NCBI GenBank assembly: GCA_001599975.1
Contig: BCIO01000004.1
Span: 843,434-907,433, forward strand
Source: Cystobasidiopsis lactophilus
Lineage: Eukaryota; Basidiomycota; Agaricostilbomycetes; Agaricostilbales; Chionosphaeraceae
Direction: 5' to 3'
DNA: 64,000 nt
Shown: positions 1-9,986 of the stretch, one piece after another
Position numbering within the stretch: the first letter of the stretch is position 1
Layout: the number at the start of each line of letters is the position of its first letter
Position numbers and translations under genes: made by a program
The notes under the pieces: model-generated
The model's database searches: none
The model's input: only the letters and a program-made list of their open reading frames with translations
Told to the model about the DNA's origin: nothing

Positions 1-1026
1 GCACCACGGCATTGTCGACCCTCTGGTCGAGTATATCTTCGTCACACTGCTGATCGGTGGCTTCATTGGTATCAGCTTGTTCTACTATCAAAATAAGGCA
101 CAGCGCTGGTTTGAACGCAAATACGCCAATGGTGAAACCCTTCGTGAGGCCTCGCCACTCAATCGCAGGTACACCTGCTCACAGCTGCATGCAGCGGAGG
201 CTAAGCTCTTGTGGGCTATTCCTGCATGCATCGTCTTTCCCATCGCCTTGTTCGTCGTCTCACTCTCGTGCTCTGTCCCACCTTTGGCTGACTGGAGCCA
301 CTAGGTTTTGCTTTGCATGGCTTTCGCTGCCATCCATCCACTGGGCCGCCTCAGCCATATTCTTAATTCCAGTTGGTGTCGTTGGTCACGTAAGTTTGAC
401 GTTCTGGCCCGCGCTCTCGCCAGAGCTCATTGTTGCCGGCAGATCATTTTTGTGGCTGCTTCAGAGTGAGGCCAAATTCTGGCTGACGGTTCCGATATGA
501 TGCTCACAATGCTACTGTCAGCTACACCGTCGATTCTTGTAGGTTTGGTTATCTGGGCGTCGGTGATGATTGGGCGGTCTGAAGGAATCGTGATCTGCAG
601 ATGGCATATTGGCGTCATCAGCGGTCACCGGCCAGTCTTTTGCTCGCGAGTTCTTAAGTGGGACGCTGGTATTGGTTGGCACAACGTATGTAGTGATTCT
701 TGCACCCCCTGCGCCTGTTGGTGATTGACAAAGGGAGGCAGGTTTTACGAAAATCTCGGTCCGCAAGTGGCCACCACAATCCTAGCTGCCGTTGCAGTCG
801 CCCTCGCTTGGGTACCCTATGCCTTCTTCAAATGGGGTCCCAAGATTCGAGAGCGATCGTCGTATAGCTTGCTCATCAAAGAAGCCGCAGCCCAAGGTTT
901 GTCCCTTCGGTCCTTTCGCAGCCACAGAGACTCGACCGACGTAACGTATCAGAGGCCCGCATACAAAAGGAGCTAGCTTTGATTGCTGACCAAGAAGCGC
1001 TTGGCAGCGACAACCCTCAACCCTAA
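1..1026 (+). CDS. MFS transporter, 3' part only
   Basis: Partial gene entering from the left edge. The pieces read as the last third of a fungal drug/polyamine-type major facilitator: a loop ending KYANGETLREASP, a helix with a short charged exit, then exons giving YTVDSYGILASSAVTGQ and GTTFYENLGPQ, and a last helix followed by FFKWGPKIRERSSYS. These match the C-terminal six helices of TPO1/FLR1-like antiporters. At least five short introns interrupt it. One exon is only 23 bases (443-465), and introns near 466-520, 537-605 and 687-743 restore the frame. The last joint is uncertain: the stop is either near 941 or, more coding-like, at about 1026. Substrate is not deducible. Confidence 0.7.
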
Positions 1027-1041
1027 AGCAACTCCAACTTC

Positions 1042-1156
1042 GCCACACTCGTTTAGCATCATGTCACTTTTTGGCTCTTTCTGCACATCACAAACGGCCA
1101 CACCACACTCCCTTAGCATCTAGTCACTTTCGGTCATTTCTGCACATCACAAATGG
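1042..1156. repeat. imperfect tandem duplication, about 57 bases twice
   Basis: Two copies of a segment beginning CACACTC-TTAGCATC and running through TTTCTGCACATCACAAA lie head to tail, differing at a handful of positions. The rest of the stretch up to the start codon at 1409 shows no gene and would serve as the upstream region of PER1. Confidence 0.7.
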
Positions 1157-1408
1157 CATCTTTATACCCCTCACATCCTCGATAGAAATCTGTCGCAGAA
1201 ATGGCAGAATGTTGTAAAACTCTGCATCAATAATTTCGTGTACTTCGCTCTGGTCAGTTGGACATGCATTACTTTCCATGCCCGCCTATCCCAAGACACG
1301 TACGAGGTCGCATGATTTTTGCCACCACCGGCGCCGCTGAAACTTGAGCAGGGGCCTGGCAGCCTCCGCTGCCTCTTACCCCTGCCCCGCCAACTTTGAC
1401 GAGTGACA

Positions 1409-2416
1409 ATGCGCTGGAAGATATTACTTTTGGCGGTGCTGCCTATCCTCAAGCCGGCCAGCGCGTCCATTGGCGACAACTCGCAGGCCTACCAGCTCTG
1501 CACTTCCAAGTGCTTCCAGCAGCCCTGCAAGCCTCTGCCGCTCTCGCTTCGGTGGTCTGTTTGGTCGTGCCAAGATGACTGCAAGTACCAGTGCCAGCAA
1601 TTTCTCACCGACCTCACCGAGGACCCTGCGCTCGCGGGTCAATTGGGCGACCTCCCTCCTTTCCCAGTTCAGTTCCACGGCAAATGGCCTTTTAAGCGAG
1701 TCTTCGGCATTCAAGAGTTCTTCTCCGTCCTGTTCTCCCTCTTCAACTTCCTCGCCCATTTTCGATGGACGCGCACCATCTTCCACGACCTGCCTTCCAA
1801 CTTCCCGGCCAGCCTGCAGCTCGGGATGCGGGCGTACAACCTGGCCAGCTTGAACCTGTGGATTTGGTCCATGGTTTTCCACACTAGGGACTTTGGGTGG
1901 ACAGAGAAGATGGACTACTTCTCCGCTGCGCTCGCCGTGCTGGTCTCCCTCTACCTCGCTGTCGTTCGACTGTCCGGCATCTACACCACAAGCCCAGCTC
2001 ACACCCTTCTCCGTCGCTTTCTGGCGATAATGCTGGCCCTGATATTCTACGCGCATGTGTCGTACTTGACATTCTGGACATTCGACTACTCGTACAACAT
2101 GCTCTTTAACATTTCGCTCGCCCTGCTCCACAACTCTCTCTGGTACTGCTGGACGGTGCTCCAGCTCCTTCGCCCAGTCTCATCCAGAAGACGGCCAAGG
2201 CACCTTTGGTGGCCGGCTTCCATCTTGACGCTGTTGAGCTGTTTGATGGCATTGGAGCTGTTCGACTTCCCGCCCTGGAAGAGGCTGGTGGATGCACATG
2301 CGCTGTGGCATTTGTGTACGGTGCCGGTCATTGGTCTGTGGTACAGGTTCTACACCGAGGATGCGAGGTGGTTGTCCAAGCAGTTGGCGGATGGCGAGTT
2401 GAAGTTGAAGAGGTGA
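1409..2416 (+). CDS. PER1: GPI-glycan-linked lipid remodelling phospholipase PER1
   Basis: Single-exon gene of 335 codons. It starts MRWKILLLAVLPILKPASAS, a signal peptide. A lumenal cysteine-rich region follows (CTSKCFQQPC and CQDDCKYQCQQF), then FHGKWPF, and a membrane part with about seven helices. WSMVFHTRD, FYAHVSYLTFWTFDY and DAHALWHLCTVPVI carry the histidines and aspartates of the CREST superfamily. In yeast Per1 and animal PGAP3 act in the ER or Golgi, removing the sn-2 acyl chain so that GPI anchors can be remodelled. Length and topology match the family. The ATG at 1409 is chosen because the same frame upstream opens only with a GTG. The stop lies 10 bases before the first unit of the intron ladder. 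Confidence 0.93.
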   Translation: MRWKILLLAVLPILKPASASIGDNSQAYQLCTSKCFQQPCKPLPLSLRWSVWSCQDDCKYQCQQFLTDLTEDPALAGQLGDLPPFPVQFHGKWPFKRVFGIQEFFSVLFSLFNFLAHFRWTRTIFHDLPSNFPASLQLGMRAYNLASLNLWIWSMVFHTRDFGWTEKMDYFSAALAVLVSLYLAVVRLSGIYTTSPAHTLLRRFLAIMLALIFYAHVSYLTFWTFDYSYNMLFNISLALLHNSLWYCWTVLQLLRPVSSRRRPRHLWWPASILTLLSCLMALELFDFPPWKRLVDAHALWHLCTVPVIGLWYRFYTEDARWLSKQLADGELKLKR

Positions 2417-2426
2417 CCTATCCTCG

Positions 2427-4174
2427 GTGCGTGCTTGGCCTCCCCTAAGATTAGCTGTTGTTCATATTTTCTTTCGTGGTTTTGCATGCGCAGACCTTTG
2501 GGGACTTCAGGCCAAGGATGCCAAGTGGTGCTCGCTGATCATCAACTTCCCCTTTCATGCCCCGGCGTCCAGCACTGTGTCGATTGTCAAAGTGTTCAAA
2601 AGGAAACAACAAAATCCAATCATTGAAGCCTTTGCCGTCGATGGTGGACTCCTGCCTCGACTTGGTGAAGTCACCACCGTAGGCTCAAGTGGTGATCCCA
2701 CTTCAACCCCAGAAAAGTGCGTGTTGACCTTACCGAAGGTCAGCTTTCTTGCTGATCTGGGAAGTCCCCCTCTCGCACAGTCCAAAGAGAGCTTCTTTAT
2801 AAGCCCGAATCCAACTTGTCTGCGTAGCAAGGTGCGCGCGAGCTCCCCCGAAGATTGGCTTCTCAGTCCAATCAATCTTCGTATTTCGTGTATTCGGGCC
2901 ACAGTCCTCCGTGAGGTTTTGGGCCAAGATTTAGAGATGGCCAAGGGGCCGCCGAGACTCCTTCTGCTGAGCAAGGTGGGTGCTGGCACCCCCAAGATTA
3001 GCTGTTGCTCATCTTAGATGAGTTCCTGAGCCCACAGCTATAGCGTACGCCTCCACGACAAAGCCAACTGGGGAATGTGCTCCCCGCGGCTCACTTTTTT
3101 GCCTTTTGAAGGTGCGTTGAAGCGACCCGATAGATCAGCACTTGCTTAATCTTCAGCTATACTTTCGCCGCACAGTCATTTTCGAACCTTTCAAACGGAA
3201 CCTTGCTGGGCGTCTCAAAGTTGCTTCGGTCGACCCGTCTTCAAAGAAGGTGCGGGCGCAGCTCACTCAAGACTAGCTTTGCATGCCCTTCTAATGCATA
3301 GCCAATAGCTGGACTGTCACAACTCAGAACCCAGAGAGAAGACCGAGCCCTGAGACCTGGCTTGTCAGAAGCAAGGTGCGTGGTCCCTTGAGGGTTAGCT
3401 TTTTTCGCTCATCTTTTTGCATATGGTGGATGCACAGTTGTCGGACTGTCTTTTTGGCAAAGCGCCCAGAGAAGGAGAAAAGGTGCTTTGCTTCTCGCGT
3501 CTAGAAAAAGGTGCGGTCTCGGTGACTCCTCCAGATAAGCTGCCCACCTGATCTGTTTTTGAATCTCGGACCACACAGTCACCATTTGGATCCCACTTCC
3601 GGAGCGTCCTTGAGAAAGGGAAGGAGTGTATCACCAAAGGCAGCTACAGCAAGGTGCGCTGCCGACCCCACTTTAAGATTAGCTTCTTTCGCTCATCTAA
3701 GTCGGTTGCCTTCCTTGCACAGACATCATTGGGTCTACTCAGCGCTCGACATCTCGGGCCAAGATGTGAATTCGCTATGCGGGCCCGGTGAAGTGGCAGG
3801 TGAGCGGTCGGCTCATCTTGAGACCAGCTTGTCGTGCTCATCTTTCCTTGTTTGTTTGCACCCAGTCACCCAATGGGGTTCAGGACCACACCTTTTTATG
3901 GCGAGCATCGATGATCGACCTGGGGGAATGGGCCCTCTCTTCTTTCCTGGATATCGCTGCTCGCGTCTGCAATACTACTGCACGCTCTCAATTTCACTTC
4001 ACGGTTGCCTCTTTCAAGTCTCTCTCTCGCCCCTTTTCAAAACAAGCCTTTCGCGCGTCTTCCTCCTGGGCCTCAAAGCTGTGCACTCGCACATTTCCAC
4101 CGACCTCACCCAAGCCGTCAGCAGGCGAGCTCTCCGCGTCAAGGGCAACAGAAGACGGGTCAAGCAACCCGTAA
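2427..4174 (+). other. intron-dense unrecognised locus: ten related intron-like units
   Basis: Ten segments of 62-78 bases each begin GTGCG or a close variant and end CACAG or CAG: 2427-2493, 2717-2780, 2832-2904, 2976-3037, 3112-3175, 3250-3327, 3376-3437, 3511-3578, 3654-3722, 3800-3865. About 20 bases in, most share a core close to AAGATTAGCTT followed by GCTCATCT, which could hold a branch site. Between them lie exon-sized pieces of 48-77 bases, often ending AGCAAG. Individual pieces are open and protein-like, for example VIFEPFKRNLAGRLKV at 3176-3249 and SPFGSHFRSVLEKGKE at 3579-3653, and the last runs open to 4174. Some joints close only with alternative donors (3483 instead of 3511). 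I find no convincing start codon and recognise no product. It may be a fast-evolving gene, a spliced noncoding RNA or a decayed repeat gene. Confidence 0.5.
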
Positions 4175-4207
4175 TTTCCTGCAATCAATCTCGTATTGCA
4201 CTTCCCA

Positions 4208-4947
4208 TCAGCCGCCCTTCTCCAAATCTGGATTGGCCTTCAGCACCCTGCCCCTCTCGCCCGCTAGCACCTTCTGCACCCTCTCCAGCTTCTGCGCTGC
4301 CCCCGCTGCCCCTGGGTTGGTGGAGGAGCAATCTGAGGGCGTGTAAGGTTCTTTGATGAGGATGTCGTCCAGCACCAAGATGGAGGTGGATTGCCATTCT
4401 GCCGAGTAGGCTGTTCGTCCGCGGCCGTCAAAGTTGATACATCAAGTGTATCAGGGAGAATCAAGGACGCACTTTTGGATAGCGCATCAAACACGGCCTG
4501 GGCGAGCGCACTGACTCCCCTGCCTAACCTCTTGGTCCGCGCCTTGTCCAGCTCCAGCCCTTTGGCCTCGTTGACCTTCAACCTCTCCAACGACACCGCC
4601 GTCACTTTAGCCAGCTTGGCCAGTGCCTCTGCGCTCGGCATCGCGGTGACTTCGACGCTCGCGATGGACGTCGTCTTGATCACCCTGTAGTCCCTGCCCC
4701 GTTGCCCAGGCGACTCCAACACCAACAGCGACAAGGAAGGGTCGTAAGCCCACAGAGCGCCATTGACAGCTGCTTGCGAGTCCAAAGTGAGCGAGAGCGA
4801 GGCGCCGATGAGGTCGGAGAAGTCCTCCTGGCTCGGCGGCCCAGGCGACGGGGCGGACGGAGGCACCGGGGTCGTCACTGTTGACGAGCGCCGCGAGTTG
4901 GGCAGGGAAACGATGGGCGCCGCTTTCTTGGCGGACGACGTCGCCAT
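4208..4947 (-). CDS. LSM12: LSM12-like protein
   Basis: Two exons (4947-4473 and 4410-4208) separated by a 62-base intron give 225 residues. The N-terminal third is low-complexity (Ser/Pro). An Sm-like fold follows (GASLSLTLDSQAAVNGALWA, then LLVLESPG), and then the anticodon-binding-like AD domain. The intron joint restores the family motif FDALSKT followed by ILVLDDILIKEPY, which the unspliced frame would lose. The C-terminus is charged and helical. Lsm12 proteins bind Pbp1/ataxin-2 and associate with ribosomes and stress granules. The gene is transcribed divergently from 5487, with about 540 bases between. Confidence 0.88.
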
Positions 4948-5486
4948 GGTCGCGCGGGAGCAAGAAGCGGAAGCGAGTGGGTTGGCGAGCGGCCGCCAAG
5001 CATTGGTCTCGTTACTGGTTTGCTGATTGACCCTGAATGCTCTTGTTGTGCGCGCTTAAGGTGTCAGATGGAGTTTGAGAGCGTGCGATCACTTGCCGAG
5101 CGCTCTGGGTTGCGCGAATTGCGTTCGAGAGCTGGCTTCAAGTTGGTCTCGCGCGTTCTACAAAGCTCAATTGCCCTGTGTCTGGTTGAAGTTCAATCAG
5201 TGAAGCATCTCTCGTTGCGATGTACGCGAGCTTCAATGAGGTTGTCTGGCGAGGCAGAGATGTCTGGCTACCAGCGATGCTTCCGAAGTGGCGGCGGCTC
5301 GCTGTCTCGCTCGTTCTCCTGATGCATCTCAGTGATGTGCTCTTTGTTACATACAGTACTACGAGGCATGCAACCTGCGCGACTTGTCCGATCCGCGTTC
5401 TGTCGACCGCTAGTAGCCGCTTTCGCAGCTCTCCCTTTGTCTTGCGTTCGTCCGTTTGAAGCACGCCCTCTGGCTCTCGCGCAGCC

Positions 5487-6131
5487 ATGGTTACTACATT
5501 CGTCGACGCTGTGAACGAAATCAACGCGATTGCCGCCTGTTTCGGCGCCACCTCGATCAGCCCAGACACGCCCATCCAGTTCGCCTTGCGCACGTCTAGC
5601 AACCACGTCCTCTGGTTCTTTTCCTCAGCTCACCCTCTCGACGCTTCAGAAGCGCTTACTGCATGGGCAAGTGCCAGCGCAAGGGGCGTCCTTACGGAGC
5701 GCTACGAGCTCGCCGCCATCAAGGGCGGCAAAGACCTTCTCACTTGGGCGTTCTCCCTTCCTGACGGCCAGCCGCTGGTGGCGGAGCACGATTACAACCT
5801 GTCGGACCCCACCACACGAAGGGTCTCCATCTTCGACCTGCGGGCCGAGCAATACGTCTCTCTGTCCTCGGCGCTCGCTTGCATGGCGAAGCAGATCGCC
5901 CTGTGGCACGGCTACAAGAGCATCGTTCTGGCTACGATGACGTATCAGGAGCTCACCTTGACCAAGCGCCTCTTCCCTGACCTGGTCGGGACCTTTCACT
6001 TGGGCAAAAGCGCCACGGTCTCCCTCTCGGAAATGTTGTCGTTCGCCAAGCTCGTCGAAAAGCACACCGAGTACGAGCGCGCCAAGCCTGCCTCCCAGCA
6101 GCACTCTCGCGCGGGCCCTAGGTCTGCCTGA
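5487..6131 (+). CDS. hypothetical protein, single exon
   Basis: Open frame of 214 codons with good codon use, starting MVTTFVDAVNEINAIAACFG. I recognise no domain. The sequence looks globular and soluble, with alternating helices and strands (RRVSIFDLRAEQYVSLSSAL, KSIVLATMTYQELTLTKRLF), no signal peptide and no obvious membrane segment. The Gln/Ser-rich end (ASQQHSRAGPRSA) may be unstructured. It faces LSM12 head to head, so the two could share a promoter region at 4948-5486. A downstream exon beyond 6131 cannot be excluded. Confidence 0.6.
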   Translation: MVTTFVDAVNEINAIAACFGATSISPDTPIQFALRTSSNHVLWFFSSAHPLDASEALTAWASASARGVLTERYELAAIKGGKDLLTWAFSLPDGQPLVAEHDYNLSDPTTRRVSIFDLRAEQYVSLSSALACMAKQIALWHGYKSIVLATMTYQELTLTKRLFPDLVGTFHLGKSATVSLSEMLSFAKLVEKHTEYERAKPASQQHSRAGPRSA

Positions 6132-6646
6132 GCGACGCGCTTGTGGAGCTGTGGGCGCAGGCAAGTCAAAAACTTTCTCTTCAGAAGCCGCAACTTTCTG
6201 ACATCGATTATACAGCTCTCAGCCCACTATTGAGGGTTTCATCCTTGTATGCTTTCCATTCTTACGTTTCGTAGTGGTGCAATTCGTATGGCGAGGCGAG
6301 TCGCCACCCGCCGCCACCGTGATACCACTCAACTGACCGAAATCTGCTTGTAAACTGTGAACCGGACCGCTGAACTTAGATAGAAATACATCAGGGTTAA
6401 CCGGTGGAGACCGCAGACGGTATTGAAGGCATTTTAGGAGTGGCGAGTCAGAGGACCACATGCAGCAAGTCCAGCGCGCCAAGCGAGATTTGGCCCCTCC
6501 TCCCAAAGTTGTTCCGTTCCTCAGCAGCCACTCTACTCTAGCTGACTCTTTTAAGACCGTTTACCAGTCTTAAGAACCTTGTACGTTTGCCGAGTACCCT
6601 ATCCAGCCTCAAGGATACGATCTCACGGTAGTGCACAGTTCCCAAA
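6132..6646. other. intergenic, upstream of eL22
   Basis: No coding region seen on either strand. The last 60 bases before the ATG at 6647 contain short pyrimidine runs as expected of a ribosomal-protein leader. No further signal recognised. Confidence 0.4.
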
Positions 6647-7285
6647 ATGTCGGCCGCCGTACGCATAGCTTTGCTTGAGTGCCTTAACCCGCGTCTCAAG
6701 TAGGCTGCTCCCATAGAAATCCAGCATCAAGAAGACCCCCAAGTCGACGACGGCGTCCGCCTCGGCGCCGCAGACTTTTTACATCGACTACTCCATCCCC
6801 GCCAACGACAAGATTTTCGACTCGGCCGCGTTCGAGAAGTTCCTCCAGGACCGGATCAAGGTCGACAACCGGGCCGGTCAACTAGGGGAGAAGGTCAAGA
6901 CCCAGCGAGAGAGTGCGTTTTGCCCAACTCTTCTGAACCATGTCTGTGGCCTAACCTCTGTGCACAGGCGCGGGGCGGATCGCCATCACCACCACTGTGC
7001 CCATGAGCAAGCGATACCTCAAGTACCTCACCAAGAAGTACCTTAAGAAGAGTGCGTTGTGGCTTCCACGGTCATCAAGACATCTTGTTTTGAGTCCGGT
7101 TCTCCTTGTTGCACAGACTCGATGAGGGAATGGCTCCGCGTCATCGCCACCGACAAGAAGACCTACTCTCTTAAGGTGAGTTGCCGCGCAGCCTTCAGTT
7201 TGTCAAAGCAGGCCAAACTGATGCGGCGAGGCGCATACAGTTCTTCAACGTGGACGACGACGAGGAGGCCGCCGATTCCGAGTAG
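6647..7285 (+). CDS. RPL22: 60S ribosomal protein eL22
   Basis: Five exons (6647-6658, 6717-6912, 6968-7051, 7117-7175, 7241-7285) encode 131 residues, and all phases close. The first exon codes only MSAA, a typical ribosomal-protein pattern. Family landmarks are [33 protein letters not shown], the basic RNA-binding stretch [31 protein letters not shown] and the acidic end [11 protein letters not shown]. eL22 is a component of the large ribosomal subunit. Four introns in under 650 bases and the tiny first exon fit a highly expressed fungal ribosomal gene. Confidence 0.97.
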
Positions 7286-7734
7286 ATTTCCCACCACCAT
7301 CTTCACGTCATACCATCATGTGTGCTGGGAAGTGCTTGGGCCTTCAGCTTTTTTGGAATCCTGCAGAGGTGGTGCGAGTTTGCACGGCTTTTTCGATTTT
7401 CAAAAGACCCGCCTCTCCGCCATTGAACTGTGACGAGTGGCTTTCTTGAGGGGCTGCTCGTGCTACTTGTGGTGGACTGGCTGGTCGTGGGCGCCGAAGT
7501 GAGGGCGAGGTGGTCTCATGAGAGTTTCCAGCGGTGGCAAACCTCCCTCGCCATCTGAGCTCGCCAATTGCGAGCCTTCAGTTCCAGCAATACTACTTGT
7601 CAATCTCTGAGAAATGTACAAAAGCGTGAATTAAACGCGAACGCAAACCCACCACCATGCGAAAGCCTTGCCAGCAGAGGCACACAACGGCTGCAGGCTT
7701 GCCTCTGCTCCTCCATCCTGCCCGGCCGTTCACC
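7286..7734. other. intergenic, upstream of CBF5
   Basis: No gene recognised. Open frames here are short and lack coding character. It would contain the 3' untranslated region of eL22 and the promoter and leader of CBF5. Confidence 0.4.
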
Positions 7735-9751
7735 ATGGACGTCGCCACCCAGAACCAGATTGCCTTGCAGCAAATGGACTCGGACGTCCAGTTCATCAAG
7801 CCCTCCTCCCTCACCCCTTCGCTCGACACTTCGTCCTGGCCTCTGCTGCTCAAAAACTATGACAAGCTGCTCGTCCGCTCGGCGCACTACACCCCGGTCC
7901 CTGCTGGCAGCTCGCCGTTGAAGCGGGATCTGGCTTCTTATATCAAGTGCGTTCACTGCACTGGGGCACACTGGGCACGGCTCGGTGCTAAAAATTTTGG
8001 GTGAACTAACAGGACTGGAGTGATTAACCTCGACAAGCCGTCGAACCCGTCGTCGCATGAAGTGGTGGCTTGGTGAGTGGCTCGGCTACTTAGATCTGCT
8101 GGGAACAGATCTTGATCCCTGCGACATCACAGGATCCGGCGCATCCTCAAGTGCGAAAAGACTGGCCACTCGGGCACGCTCGACCCCAAGGTCACTGGCT
8201 GCCTGACCGTCTGCATCGACCGGGCCACCCGTTTGGTCAAGTCCCAGCAGGGTGCCGGCAAAGAATACGTCTGCGTCTTGCGCTTGCACGACAAGCTCGA
8301 GAACGAAGCCGCCTTGCCCCGAGCTCTCGAAACCCTCACCGGCGCCCTCTTCCAGCGCCCGCCTTTAATCTCAGCCGTCAAGCGACAATTGCGCATCCGG
8401 ACCATCTACGAGTCCAAGCTGCTCGAGTTCGACAACAACCGGCACCTGGCCGTTTTCTGGGTTTCGTGCGAGGCCGGCACTTACATCCGGACCCTCTGCG
8501 TGCATCTCGGCTTGCTGTTGGGTGTGGGCGGGCACATGCAGGAGCTGCGAAGAGTCAGGTCTGGAGCGCTAACCGAGAACGACGACATTGTGACCATGCA
8601 CGACGTGATGGACGCCCAGTGGCTCTACGACACCACCAGGGACGAGTCTTACCTTCGAAGAGTCATCAGGCCGCTCGAGTCGCTCTTGACAGGCTACAAG
8701 CGGGTTGTGGTGAAGGTCAGTCGTTGCCTTCTCAGGACAAGGACCGCGTCTCACGAGCTTGCTCTGCAAACAGGACTCGGCTGTCAATGCTGTTACCTAT
8801 GGCGCCCGATTGATGATTCCTGGGTTGCTCAGATACGGTTCGTTCGCGCCTTTAATTCTGTCAGCCTTGTGCTAATTTCAGGATCGTCGCTGTTCATAGA
8901 GGACGGCATCGAGCTGTACGAAGAGGTCGTGCTCATGACCACGAAAGGCGAAGCCATCGCCATTGGCATCGCTCAGGTGCGCTACGTTGCTCTACCTCGA
9001 GATGCTTAGGTCTGAATCTCCATCGTTTGTCGCGATCGCACAGATGACCACTGTCGACCTGGCAACTTGCGACCACGGCGTGGTGGCGACAGTCAAGCGA
9101 TGCATCATGGATCGAGACGTCTACCCGCGCAAGTGGGGCCTCGGGCCGAAGGCGCAGGAGAAGAAGAAGCTTATCGCCACCGGCGCCTTGGACAAGCACG
9201 GCCGCTCGGTCGAGGGCAAGACCCCGCAAGAATGGTCCTCCACCTACGTTGACTACTCAGAAGCTGGTGCTTCGACTTCGAACGGGACAGGCTTGATCAC
9301 TGTGAGTTGTGGCAGCCCTCCTTTTTTATTCGAGAGACTGTGACTGATGGCTGCGCTCACAGACCCAAACTCCGACAATGGAAATCGACCAAACCGTTCC
9401 TGCGTCCACCAGCGCAGCCATCGTCGAGGCGGTCGACGAAGCCGAGGCCAAGGCGGAGAAGAAAAAGAAGAAGAAGCGAAAGGAAGCCGAGGCGGACGAG
9501 ACCGTGGGGGATGTGTCTATGGCCACCACTGCGGACGGGGAAGAGGGCGAGAGCGAGGAGGCGCGGAAGAAGCGCAAGGCGGAGAAGAAGGCGTGAGTTT
9601 GCCACCTTTTGCCACCCGGCTCGAGTAATGAACGATGCTCATTTTGTCGTGCGAATGCAGAGCTAAGGCGGCACTGAAAGCCGCAGCATCGGGAGAGGCA
9701 ACAGAGGAGCCACCGAAAAAGAAGAAGAAGACGTCCTTGGCGGCGGAGTAG
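7735..9751 (+). CDS. CBF5: H/ACA snoRNP pseudouridine synthase Cbf5/dyskerin
   Basis: Eight exons (7735-7946, 8013-8072, 8133-8715, 8774-8837, 8882-8976, 9044-9301, 9363-9592, 9661-9751) encode 530 residues with all phases closed. Order: a dyskerin-like N-terminal helix region; the TruB catalytic domain with [16 protein letters not shown] and [12 protein letters not shown], whose Asp is the nucleophile; [20 protein letters not shown]; then the PUA domain ([31 protein letters not shown]). The tail is rich in Lys/Glu runs ([27 protein letters not shown]), as in yeast Cbf5. It modifies rRNA and snRNA in the nucleolus with Nop10, Nhp2 and Gar1. Part of this gene is copied at 12750-13117. Confidence 0.97.
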
Positions 9752-9986
9752 CCTTGGGTGGAGGCCATTCCGTGTTTCCGTTGCTCGACCATGTATGATA
9801 CCTGCCGGTGCATTTGCTAAAGGGCTCACGTCCTTACTTCTCAGCCGTTTAAGATGGGAGATTGTCCTTTGCTCGATTAAGATCACTTTCAAACTATCGG
9901 CATGCTCTGCCATTACCACAACACATCTATTTGAGATCGTTATAAGCGCATGCGCCGTTGGCTCTTTGGTATACAACGGCTCTTCG

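Noticed and set aside
1424-2131. Long antisense open frame opposite PER1
   Set aside because: Shadow of the PER1 frame in GC-rich DNA; composition is odd (Glu/Val/Arg rich) and no motif is present.
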